A DNA stretch of 64,000 nucleotides from positions 84,869,943 through 84,933,942 of the forward strand of contig CM071936.1 of the NCBI GenBank assembly GCA_016081115.2. The letters run 5' to 3'. Numbering within the stretch: the stretch's first letter is position 1; the number at the start of each line of letters is the position of its first letter. The notes beneath the pieces were generated by a model. It was not told the origin of the DNA and did not search any database. It saw nothing but the letters and a program-made list of their open reading frames with translations. Source of the DNA: Rehmannia glutinosa. Lineage: Eukaryota; Streptophyta; Magnoliopsida; Lamiales; Orobanchaceae. Of this stretch, positions 54,604-64,000 are shown piece by piece. A program made the position numbers and the translations under genes.

Positions 54604-55639
54604 TGTTGATACCCAAATAAAACAGGATAATTTTTTTATTTACACCGGGTCTCCCGGAGAGCCCAAAGACCCCGGAGAACCCGGAGACTAGAAGAGCCGA
54701 CCGGAGACCCCGAGAGTCCGGGTCTCCCGGAGAGCCCAGAGACCCCGGAGAGCCCGGAGACCAGAAGAGCCGACCGGAGACCCCGAGAGCCCGGGTCTCC
54801 CAGAGAGCCCAAAGACCTCGGAGACCAGAAGAGCCGACCGGAGACCCCAAGAGTCCGGGTCTCCCAGAGAGTCCAAAGACCACGGAGAACCCGGAGTCCA
54901 GAATAGCCGACCGGAGACCCCGAGAGTCCGGGTCTCCCGGAGAGCCCAGAGATCCCGAAGAGCCCGGAGACCAAAAGAGCCGACCAGAGAGCCCGAGAGT
55001 CCGGGTCTCCCGGAGACCCCGAGAGCCCGGGTCTCCCGGAGAGCCCAAAGACCTCGGAGACCAGAAGAGCCGACCAGAGAGCCCGAGAGTCCGGGTCTCC
55101 CGGAGAGCCCAAAGACCTCGGAGACCAGAAGAGCCGACCGGAGACCCCGAGAGCCCGGGTCTCCCAGAGAGCCCAAAGACCTCGGAGACCAGAAGAGCCG
55201 ACCGGAGACCCCGAGAGCCCGGGTCTCCCGGAGAGCCCGGAGACCAGAAAAGGCCTACCAAAAGACCAGCTCATCAACTCATGCACAACAAGGAGGAGAC
55301 ACGTGTCCCACTCAATAAGACAAGTGTCCCATTAATAAACTCATGAATAACAAGGAGAAGACAAGTGTCCCACTCAAAGAGACAAGTGTCCATTAATCAA
55401 CTCATGCACAATAAGGAGGAGACAAGTGTCCCACTAATAGCTTAGATGTAATGATTGCTAGGCTATCAAATGTAATAAGTATAAATAGGATTGAAGAAAG
55501 AAAAAAGGGGGAGAGATGGCTAAAAAACAGCTCTGTACTTTACCTTGGCCATTTAATAAACAAAAAAGGCACTTACAGCCATTTATTATATTCACTATTT
55601 TTATATTTGATTCCTTGTTGACCAAATTTGACGTCAACA
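54604..55639 (+). repeat. 5' LTR of the minisatellite element
   Basis: 1,036 bp. About ten units of a 60-72 bp minisatellite built on GGGTCTCCCGGAGAGCCC and GACCAGAAGAGCCGACCGGA (54,646-55,250) lie in the U3. A second repeat follows (GACAAGTGTCCCA words, 55,280-55,440). TATAAATAG at 55,480-55,488. Confidence 0.88.
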
Positions 55640-56672
55640 AATTGGCGCTAGAAGGAGGGCCCCCTACCTGTTAAAAAAAGGAGGGAAAAAGAAATATCTT
55701 TTCCACATGGCAGCACAAACGGAGGCTTGATTGATTCTTTTATTATTTTTGGAAATATGTTATAGTTTCTCACTTCAATTGAAAGCAGCATGGCTTGAGC
55801 CCCTATGATTTCTAAGAAAGTCTTGCCAATGCTTCCCAAAATTATCGTCCAAACGATCTATCGGCGTTTTGCGGGTCAATTCTACTCGTAAATGTACAAT
55901 TTTCTGTCAATCCATAGCCCGGGGGCCATCACATAATGAGGAAGGCCATTGTGCTCATTTCATCTCAGTGTCGCCTCGACCTAGCATCGAGCGCCATAAA
56001 AATCGCCTCGGCCACGCGCCGACCGCCGCAAAAAATCGCCTCGGCCATGCGCCGAGCGCCGCAAAAAATCGCTTCGGCCACGCACCAAGCACAAAAACAA
56101 AGACTTGGTCACGCACCAAGCACAAAACAAAGACTTGGTTACGCACCAAGCACAAAAACAAAGACTTGGTCACGCACCAAGCACAAAACAAAGACTTGGT
56201 TACGCACCGAGCACAAAACAAAGACTTGGTTACGCACCAAGCTCCGAGCGCATATAGGCCTAGCCAGAAAAGGCCTAGCCCGAGCTCCTTTCATCTTATC
56301 GCCCCGACCTAGCATCGAGAGCGCATCTCGGCCTATCCCGAGTTCATCTCATTGCATCTCATCGCATCTCAATTCATCTCATCTCATCTCATTTCATCTC
56401 ATCTCGACCTAGATCGAGCGCATCTCGGCCTAGCACGAGTTCATCTCATTGCATCTCAGCACATCTCATCTCATCTCATTACATATCATCTCATTTCATC
56501 TCATCTTGACCTAGCTCGAGCTCACCTCGGCCTAGCCCGAGCACATCTCATCTCGGCCTTGCTTGGCCTAACACAACGCTAAAAAAAAAAAAAAAAGGGC
56601 ATTTATGCACTCAACTCTTAAAGTTCCAGCCCGACTCAACATATCTCTTCCTCGGCCTAGAACTTGGGGGCT
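55640..56672 (+). other. Internal region of the minisatellite LTR element
   Basis: Primer-site-like sequence, then a seven-codon ORF (MAAQTEA-stop near 55,707) that may be all that is left of gag. Three arrays follow: a 33-bp unit around AATCGCCTCGGCCACGCGCC (55,995-56,090), a 29-31 bp unit around AAAGACTTGGTCACGCACCA (about six copies, 56,095-56,245), and CATCTC simple repeats (56,340-56,555). An A-run at 56,580 and a purine tract close it. Confidence 0.75.
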
Positions 56673-57594
56673 TGTTGATACCCAAATAAAACAGGAATTT
56701 TTTTTTATGTACACCGGGTCTCCCGAAGAGCCCAAAGACCCCGGAGACCAGAAGAGCCGATCGGAGACCCCGAGAGTCCGGGTCTCCCGGAGAGCCCAAA
56801 GACCCCGGAGAGCCCAGAGACCAGAAGAGCCGACCGGAGACCCCAAGAGCCCGGGTCTCCCAGAGAGCCCAAAGACCTCGGAGACCAGAAGAGCCGACCG
56901 GAGACCCCGAGAGTCCGGGTCTCCCGGAGAGCCCAAAGACCCCGGAGACCAAAATAGCCGACCGGAGACCCCGAGAGTCCGGATCTCCCGGAGAGCCCAG
57001 AGACCCCGGAGAGCCCGAAGACCAGAAGAGCCGACCAGAGAGCCCGGGTCTCCCGGAGAGCCCAAAGACCTCGGAGACCAGAAGAGCCGACCGGAGACCC
57101 CGAGAGCCCGGGTCTCCCGGAGAGCCCAAAGACCTCGGAGACCAGAAGAGCCGACCGGAGACCCCGAGAGCCCGGGTCTCCCGGAGGGCCCGGAGACCAG
57201 AAAAGGCCTACCAAAAGACCAGTTCATCAACTCATGCACAACAAGGAGGAGACATGTGTCCCACTCAATAAGACAAGTGTCCCATTAATAAACTCATGCA
57301 TAACAAGGAGGAGACAAGTGTCCCACTCAAAGAGACAAGTGTCCATTAATCAACTCATGCACAATAAGAAGGAGACAAGTGTCCCACTAATAGCTTAGAT
57401 GTAATGATTGCTAGACTATCAAATGTAATAAGTATAAATAGAATTGAAGAAAGAAAAAATGGGGAGAAATGGCTATAAAACAGCTCTGTACTTTACCTTG
57501 GCCATTTAATAAACAAAAAAAAGACACTTACAGCCATTTATTATATTCATTATTTTTATATTTGATTCCTTGTTGACCAAATTTGACGTCAACA
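56673..57594 (+). repeat. 3' LTR of the minisatellite element
   Basis: 922 bp. Eight minisatellite units instead of about ten (56,715-57,205), which accounts for the 114-bp length difference from the 5' LTR. TATAAATAG at 57,433-57,441. Confidence 0.88.
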
Positions 57595-57599
57595 CACTT

Positions 57600-58389
57600 A
57601 AAAGTATATGTTGAAGCTAGTATTTCGAGACTATGTTAAGACCGACTGCAAAATCCTTATATAGAAAGATATCCCTGAAATCAATAGGGACATTATTGCT
57701 GACGATATACAAGAATGGTGTACAACACATTTGTAGATCAACATTTCTAGCGCATAAAATTGCTCATTTTCCAACAATTCTAGATCAAGAGTTATTTTGG
57801 ATTGGGGAACTACGAGTTTCACTTGACGTTTTCAGATTAAACGATATAATCTCTACAAATGAGTAATGATATTTGATTTTCTCCTCAAATGAAAAACTGT
57901 AATGTAGGCATCTCTGCAAACCCTTTTGGGTCATCATTTTAAATAGGCTTAAATGCTAAGCCCAATAGAAATACTAAAATTATGCGCTCGAAGAAAAATA
58001 AAAGTACAATATAATTACTTCATGACAATAATAAATTATTTTGTATAATACCTAAATTAAGTACTTCATTAAAACCATGAAGCCAATAAGTCCATAGAAA
58101 TCCACCAATTTTCTTTTAGTACTTAGGATCCTCATTAGAAAAACTATCAATCACAATGACACCACATCAAATCATTGTCATCTTGCATACATACCTCCAA
58201 ATATGGGCCATAAACATAAATCACATATTTACACGTATAAAGTAGATCTAAAATACCTATTTGCAGCGGGATTATTGATCCATGTACCATCCCCGAATCA
58301 AACTCGTCTATAAGCCTCTTTTATTATTGAAACACAACAACGAACATACCACCAACGATCTTTCAAGAATACTGCTTTAGCACGTTTAA
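57600..58389. other. Unassigned DNA between LTR element and gypsy fragment
   Basis: No gene supported; short ORFs only. 58,196-58,265 resembles 54,167-54,240. AT-rich, no recognisable terminal repeats. Confidence 0.35.
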
Positions 58390-60371
58390 TTGCTTTTGTG
58401 TGTGATTTTTAATTAAGATTTTGAAAATAGTCCCGGCTTCCGTATGATTTTTTTATGAGCATTTAATTTTATGAGATGACATATTTTTGTGAATAATGCG
58501 ATGAATAATTAAGGAGATGTCTTTTATTTGTTTGGCTAGATTAAGAAAATTGGGTATTTGAGCATGTTGCGAAAAATAAGCATGTGAGCCTTTGTGCCTT
58601 TAAACTGCTTTATCTTATGCAGCTTATCTATTTTCTTGAGTGTAGGTCCCAAGGGGTGTGGTGTAAGGTTTAGAGGGGAGGTTGAATAAACCTTACCAAA
58701 TTTTCGATTTTAGTCCTTTTAAAATATTCAACAGAGTTGACTCAAATAGTTGTGTCTTTGAGGGACAGCTAAGTTGGCTATTCATCTAAGTTACCCACTC
58801 AACAGACTCGATAGAGCTGTTGATAGTATAACTCGGTTGCTTAAGCCAAATACTTAACTTGGCTGATTTGGTTTTTAACAGCGGAAGACTTAACACCCTT
58901 TGATTTATTTTAAGCTTGTTTTTAACACTTGAATTTTAGCACTTGGTTATTTATCAGTTGGATAACAAATATAAACTAACAACAGATATAAAGTAAACAT
59001 ACAAGAATGTAAATTTGCTGAAAGTAAATGACACAAATATTTTATAGAGGTTCGAAGATGGGGTTATTCTTCTAATCCTCTCTTCTCCAACTCCTGGAGG
59101 AATCAACTATGTAACAGATCAGTTTACAAGCGGTTATTAGTCCGGAGACGACCTTGATCACACAAATGGCTTCTCTTGCGACTCGACTTCTTCTTCACAG
59201 GCAAATTGCGCTTGCTCACTTGACTCACTTTTCAAGTTCTTGGATTTGATCACAAAGCCCTCCAACAAACTTGATAATGGTTCGGCCTTACCTTTCTACT
59301 TTCCAAGTCCCCTTTGATTCTTCAAAAGTTTTCTCTTCAACTGGTTGAAGTTATCTTTCCTTCACAGCTTGTGTTGGATCGAGTTTCTTCGAGTTTAAGG
59401 CTTGAGGAATTGCTTGAATTTCTATGAGAACATTTGCATATTGCTTGCTTGAATATTGCTTGTTCGTTCGTGGTTCAGGCAAACTTTTGTCAATAGCTTC
59501 CTCAGCCTTTTATAGTGCACATTTTAAATTTTGCCCGTTGAAGAGTTAGGCTAGTTTCAAATGTCACTTTGTATTCGTTGGCTTGTCTTTTCTTGATCTG
59601 CAGCTTTGGTGATGTTGACCTTTTCTCGTATTAAATGGCATTCCAGCATTGCAGGTGTCTGACACAAGGTGCAGTGTTTCCCATTGGCTTATTCCTTTTG
59701 CACAATTCTGGGCCAACCACTTTTAGACCTGGCAGCTTGTCATATTACTAAATGGAGTAATATTCTTGACTTTAATCAACGGATCTAAGTCAGTTGTCTT
59801 GTCTAGATTGTTGTCTTTACCTCAGGTGACTTGAGTCTACTCTAATCATGGGATTGACTCAACTATCACTTCAACTGTTAGACTTGGCTTCTTGAGTTGA
59901 CTTGACTGACACTTCTCACAGTTGTTCCTCAGTTGACTCTCCTTTAGTAGAGTCCTTGACTTCCTTCATGGCCTTACTCACCGACGACAATGATTCTTCA
60001 TTCAAATCATGATTGACTTCCTGTAATCTTTGACATAGCTGACTTGACTCAGCTTTTCCAGCCATATCTATTACAATACAAATTACAAGGAAAATTGGTT
60101 GCCAACTTCCTAGTTTAAGTTTTACATGGTATCATCAAAATCTATTAAATAAATTTCCTAACATTGAGTGTGTCATTCATGAATGTTAGAATTCCAAAAA
60201 TTGCTCTGGTATCTTCATCGAAGCCATGTGTGTGCAATTTTTGAAAATGATCTAATGCCATCTTTGTTTAGCCTACTTAACCTCAAAAGTCTACCTATGA
60301 ACTCATGATTCCCTAGTCAGCCAATTTTCAGCCAAAACATTTTTTTTGTTACTCACATTGATCTTTAAAAT
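58390..60371 (+). mobile_element. Gypsy-3-type 3' region fragment, split by a solo LTR
   Basis: 58,540-58,640 matches 51,715-51,825 (GAGCATGTTGCGAAAAATAA, AAGCATGTGAGCCTTTGTGC). After the solo LTR, 60,164-60,330 continues as 51,825 onward (TTGAGTGTGTCATTCATGAA, GTGTGCAATTTTTGAA). No LTR of its own is seen, so this is a broken piece. Confidence 0.72.
58641..60163 (-). repeat. Copia-A-type solo LTR
   Basis: 1,523 bp, TGTAGGTCCCAAGG at the low end and AAATTTCCTAACA at the high end, exact duplication TTGAG on both sides (58,636-58,640 and 60,164-60,168). No internal region, hence a product of recombination between the two LTRs of a full element. Minus-strand TATAAAAGG near 59,508. Confidence 0.9.
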
Positions 60372-60523
60372 TGCAAAATGATTGTATCCCTTGAAACCCT
60401 CAAAAACCGTCAAAAAGCCAAAGAAAATATACCAGCCCACATTCAGGTACAAGTGACAGGCGCAGGAAAACAAGAGCAGATCATGTAAAAATACATGGCA
60501 CGTGTATTCTGATTGGGTCTTTC
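60372..60523 (+). repeat. Duplicate of the 49,666-49,810 segment
   Basis: ATTGCAAAATGATTGTATCC .. ACAGGCGCAGGAAAACA .. TGATTGG is nearly identical to 49,666-49,805. In both places it starts with the same ATTGCAAAATG directly after unrelated left neighbours, so it has a sharp left boundary. Confidence 0.78.
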
Positions 60524-61796
60524 TTCATCTTTTTCCTTGTCAATTTTTTGTACTTCCCTCCTATTTTTCGTGCCATAAAAAATAAAAGAATGCAAATGAA
60601 TACATTTCAAATAAAACAAAGACTTCTCTTATTTTATATGCTCTTTTTTATACCTCCATGATAAAAAATATAATTTTATCTCATTATTAGTTTAGATATA
60701 TTTCCATCATCAAACTTTAGTTTATTTCTTGACTTTTTTATTTGAGTGTGAGATTAATATTGTTATATTATTTTAAATATGTTTTTTTAAAACTTGTTAT
60801 GATAATGATGGGATTGTCTTATTAAAAAATATCCTCAAAATTATTAAATATATATTTGAGTCTAAATTAAGATATAAAATGTTAAAGGGTACATCCGTTA
60901 AAAAATTAGAGATAGATTTAATAGTTCAAGGGTATTTGCATTGCAAATCATGTATTTTGCCCTCTTTTTTATATAATCAAAACTTCTATGATTAGAATGT
61001 TTATATTTTTTCCTTTTTGTTTCAATTGTAATTTAATATTTTATTTTCCTCTAAAATTATTATAAATATATTTTAATTATTTAAAAATACAAAAAAAAAA
61101 GTTATAAATATACAACTTTGCATAATACTCAACTTTAAACCACTAAAATTCTATTATATAAAGTCTTCTATATATGCTTATAACGTATCGTTGGAAAGCT
61201 TTCGGAATGTAGTTTAATATGAAATTGGTATTATTTTAAAATCCAAGATACATTAAAAGTTACAATTGAAGAAAATATAAGAAAAATTTAGGATATAAAA
61301 GGTCATTTGTCTTGTTTCAAATTTAAATAAATACCAAATTACTTCATTACCCCTAAAATTAACTATGTTAAAGGGATACTTTTGTCCAATCAAAAGTTTC
61401 AAGAAACCTTTCAACCTATTCACATGCTAGGATTGAAACTTGCTACACCCAATGCGAAAGCAATCGAGCACACGCCAAGAGTTGTTGGAATCCTATACAT
61501 TTTTCGAGAGAAACTTACAATATCCCAACATATTATTATTTTTACTTTTTATAACGGACCGTTTCACTACTATTTAAGTGTGCACTAGATAAACCATCGG
61601 TTTTTGACGCAATAACATGCAAATCACGCCCGATCACGTAAACCACATTGGGGCAAGTCCTGTTCGAAGCGGACTTGATCGTGGTGCGAGAGGTGGGGGA
61701 TTTCAATTTGGGATCCTCAATAACCCACCCTACTCACACTAGGCCATCTCATGAGGGCATCCAGGCATCTTATTTTGAAAAGATATTGTTAGGAAA
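60524..61796. other. AT-rich unassigned DNA
   Basis: About 1.27 kb of mostly AT-rich sequence with no credible gene, tRNA or terminal repeats. The last part (61,640-61,790) is more GC-rich and may belong to a decayed element. Copia-C begins at 61,797. Confidence 0.4.
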
Positions 61797-63350
61797 TTTA
61801 TTGTTAGATTTTGATGAATGCCATGTAAAACTTAGAATAGGAAGTTGGCACCCCAATTCTTGTTGTAAATTGCATTGTAATAAATAGAGTGCCAAGTGAG
61901 TTAAGTCGCCTACGCCCAACATGCAAGAAGACAATCAAGACTAGAAGGAAGACTCATTGCGAGAGCAATGAGTATGGCAAAGAAGAGTAGACGGAACTCT
62001 CTTGAAGAAGCGGTGAGATGCGGTGAGTGGAGTATCGATCAAGTCAACTCGAGAAAAGCCAAGTCTCAAGTTGAAGTGACAAGAGTCATCCATGATTGGA
62101 AGTCGACTCTAAGTCACCTGGGAAAGCAAAGAAATGCGATCAAGTCGAGATAATCAGAAAAGATCCGTTGCCGACGAAATCAAGAGAAATTACTTAAACA
62201 AGTAATATCTCCATATCACCTTTCTCGAGTGCTCGGTCCCCGAGCGTGCAAAAGGAATGAACGATGGGAAGCACTACACCGTGTCGAACTCGAAAAAGGT
62301 GAAAGAAAAATTCATACGAGGAAATGGCAATTCAAGGATCGCAACAAGACAAGCCAACGATCAAGTGACTTTCAAAAATAAGCCTATCTCTTCAACGGGC
62401 AAATTTTTGAAAGATCACTATAAAAGGTTGAGGAGTTCATTTGAGAATGTAAGAGAGATAAGAGACACAAGTGACACAAGTTCTGACCAACCAAAAACGT
62501 TCAAGCAATTATTAGAAAATCAAACATTCTCAATCCTCGAAGCCTACACTGCGAAGAACATCAATCCAACACTCACCAAATGAAGGAAAGATAACTTCAA
62601 TCGGTTGAAGAGGAAAATCTTGAAAAATCAAGGGGTCTACATTCCAAGAAGGATTGTAGGAAGGTTCAAGGTCGAACCAAGTCTTAAGCTTTTGGAGGGC
62701 TTCGTGATCAAATCCAAAGAGCTTGAGCAAGTGAGTCAGAGTAAAGCAAAGCGCACTGCCTGTGAAGAAGGCCGAGTCGTCTGAGAAGCCACCGAGTGAT
62801 CAAGGCGTCTCCAGATCGAGTCCCAAAGGATCAAGTCACCGTGTGATCAAGACTTGTATCTCTGATGCTACCACTTTGTATACTTGATCAATACCTAGTG
62901 GATTCCTCCGGAGGTTGGAGAAGAGAGGAGTAGAAGAATTACCCCATCTTGAACCTCTATAAAAATTTCATTGTGTCATTTACATTTCAAAGACTTTAAT
63001 TCCTGCATCTTAACCGTTTAAATTTCTTTGATAAATTTGCTATCCACTTGATAATTTCTAAGTACTAAACCAAGCATTAAATCCTTGCTTAATCAAACTT
63101 AAGGGTGTTAAGTCTTCCAATGAAAACAAAACCACAAACAGTTAATTTAAAGCCAACAAATGAGTTATTTCATCAACAAAACAATTGAGTCATTGAGAGA
63201 CTAACTCTCTTGATTGACTAAATTATTTGTCCATCAAGGACACAATGTGTAAGTATCAACTCGTATATTTAAAAGGACTAAATCGAAAATTTGGTAAGGT
63301 TTATTCAACCCCCCCTTCTAAACCTTACACTTACACCCTTGGGACCTACA
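61797..63350 (+). repeat. 5' LTR of Copia-C
   Basis: 1,554 bp: TGTTAGGAAATTTATTG start and GGGACCTACA end. TATAAAAGG at 62,419-62,427. Before the end there is a C-run (CAACCCCCCCTTCTAAACC). Confidence 0.9.
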
Positions 63351-63352
63351 AG

Positions 63353-63364
63353 TGGTATCGGAGC
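63353..63364 (+). other. Primer binding site of Copia-C
   Basis: TGGTATCGGAGC two bases after the LTR, initiator-Met type. Confidence 0.88.
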
Positions 63365-63476
63365 GGTTGGTTCATTGAACCCTCCGCACTGTTCTTGAAC
63401 TAGATCTCCAAACTTTTCAAAGTCCGCTTTAGTACTTAAATTTTCAAAACTCTTTCTATCATTAAAAGTTATTATC

Positions 63477-64000
63477 ATGGAAGCAAATTTGACACGCATT
63501 CCTATGTTCACAATTGAAGAATTTGATGATTGGAAAATTCGTATGCGAGCTCATCTATCGGATTACATGATGAGATGTGGATAGTGATAGAAGATGGGCC
63601 ACCGCAAATCTTAAAAGTGAACACAAATTTGTAAGAAGAGCTGCTGCGGTGAAGGAGAAGAGGATGTTGCTCCCGGACGGTCGTGGTTGAAAAACCAAGA
63701 ACCGAGTGGACAAATGATGACAAAAAGATACAACCTGGACAATGTAGCCAAGGACATCCTTTACAAAACCTTGGACAAAGCCATGTTCAATAAAGTCAAA
63801 TCATGCAAAACGGCTAAAGAAATGCAGGGACAAGCTAACATTGATTTGTGAAGGCTCGGAGCAAATCAAAGAAAACAAATTATCGGTGGGTCATCTGAAA
63901 TTTGAGAACTTCAAAATGATCTCGGGAAAAACCTGGATCAACTGGATGCTCGGTTCACGAAATCACCAATGAGCTATCTGCACTTGGAAAGGAATATACA
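63477..64000 (+). pseudogene. Copia-C gag, frameshifted, partial
   Basis: ATG at 63,477: MEANLTRIPMFTIEEFDDWK, IRMRAHLS. A frameshift near 63,558 gives an early stop, while the shifted frame continues LHDEM, IVIEDGPPQILKVN. Further on DNVAKDILYKTLDKAMFNKV and KSCKTAKE are readable near 63,740-63,820, with more indels after. Same UBN2-type copia gag as Copia-A and Copia-B. Non-functional in its present state. Confidence 0.8.

Larger units (their letters stand above)
54604..57594 (+). mobile_element. Small non-coding LTR retrotransposon rich in minisatellites
   Basis: LTRs 54,604-55,639 and 56,673-57,594, both TGTTGATACCC..GACGTCAACA. Target duplication CACTT (54,599-54,603 and 57,595-57,599) is exact. 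Primer-site-like TTGGCGCTAGAAGGAGGG follows the 5' LTR; polypurine tract AACTTGGGGGCT precedes the 3' LTR. The internal part is only about 1.03 kb, with no pol domain. It resembles the short non-autonomous LTR groups (TRIM/LARD-like) by structure, although its LTRs are long for a TRIM. Confidence 0.88.
61797..64000 (+). mobile_element. Copia-C: Ty1/copia element, 5' end, leaves the window
   Basis: Plus-strand element of the Copia-A family: 5' LTR, primer site TGGTATCGGAGC (63,353-63,364), then gag. The rest lies beyond 64,000. Orientation is opposite to Copia-A and Copia-B. Confidence 0.88.

Noticed and set aside
54554..55286. Long overlapping ORFs (up to 235 codons) in several frames, with LSGRPGLSGSP-like repeats
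   Set aside because: They lie in the LTR minisatellite, whose units lack stops in several frames. Openness in three frames at once reflects the repeat, not coding.
56095..56245. Regular 29-31 bp repeats considered as a CRISPR array
   Set aside because: Tandem units without unique spacers, inside an LTR element of a plant genome.
55869..56412. ORFs of 147-158 codons with HAPSTKTKTWS-like repeats
   Set aside because: Product of the 29-33 bp tandem arrays in the internal region; no family resemblance.
56568..57288. Same kind of long ORFs on both strands in the 3' LTR
   Set aside because: Same minisatellite; direct copy of the 5' LTR case.
61382..62583. ORFs of 60-108 codons around and inside the Copia-C LTR considered as host exons
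   Set aside because: Most overlap the LTR or AT-rich DNA; no domain, splice pattern or homology that I can recognise.

Overview
This 64 kb window is plant (eudicot-type) repeat-rich DNA, probably heterochromatic. I found no intact host gene, rRNA, tRNA, CRISPR array or bacterial-type operon. Almost every base can be assigned to transposable elements inserted into each other: Ty1/copia and Ty3/gypsy LTR retrotransposons, a PIF/Harbinger transposon, a hAT transposon and a MULE-like MITE. The species cannot be named from the sequence. The plant assignment rests on Athila-like gypsy elements with a tRNA-Asp-type primer site, Sirevirus-like copia elements with repeated polypurine tracts, and the plant PIF pair of transposase plus Myb-like ORF.

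Left block (1-33,492). The host is a minus-strand PIF/Harbinger element. Its transposase (17,509-18,237) is cut by an Athila-like gypsy element (Gypsy-1; its 3' part is 5,836-17,508). Gypsy-1 is itself hit by a minus-strand copia (Copia-A, 1-5,835) and, in its 3' LTR, by Sire-1 (9,472-17,408, TSD AGTGT). Copia-A carries a gypsy LTR at 722-2,230 flanked by 66-bp direct repeats. The PIF Myb-like ORF (32,854-33,492) is cut by Sire-2 (18,553-32,853, TSD TACTT). The 3' LTR of Sire-2 is cut by a gag-protease-only gypsy (Gypsy-2, 25,547-32,601).

Middle block (33,790-53,182). A small hAT element with a perfect 8-bp TSD (GCTAGAAA) holds Gypsy-3 (34,277-52,906). The Gypsy-3 5' LTR holds Copia-B (35,556-47,886, TSD AGGTT). 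The Copia-B gag holds a Copia-A-type solo LTR (40,348-46,101), and that solo LTR holds Sire-3 (40,354-44,611, TSD GTAGG). This is five nested levels, four with recognisable target duplications.

Right block (53,183-64,000). It contains a MULE-like MITE (53,571-53,850, 9-bp TSD), a non-coding LTR element full of minisatellites (54,604-57,594, TSD CACTT), a Copia-A-type solo LTR (58,641-60,163, TSD TTGAG) inside a gypsy 3' region, AT-rich unassigned DNA, and the 5' LTR plus broken gag of a plus-strand copia that leaves the window (Copia-C, 61,797 onward).

Most interesting system: Sire-1 and Sire-2 share an unusual plan. Each has LTR, gag ending in an NPWKW-rich basic tail, no protease, integrase or reverse transcriptase, then a second ORF of about 450 codons resembling the plant-transposon/Athila extra ORF, an array of polypurine tracts, and LTR. 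The two copies are clearly diverged yet alignable over both proteins, so this looks like an amplified non-autonomous lineage rather than two chance deletions. Sire-3, which has RT-RNase H and the same 3' region, is a candidate relative of the enzyme donor. All Sire LTRs carry an array of short stem-loops downstream of the TATA box. The stems covary while the GTGGT loop is conserved. They also carry clusters of a GACCGGTC palindrome. All coding regions here carry stops or frameshifts; no protein is intact from end to end.
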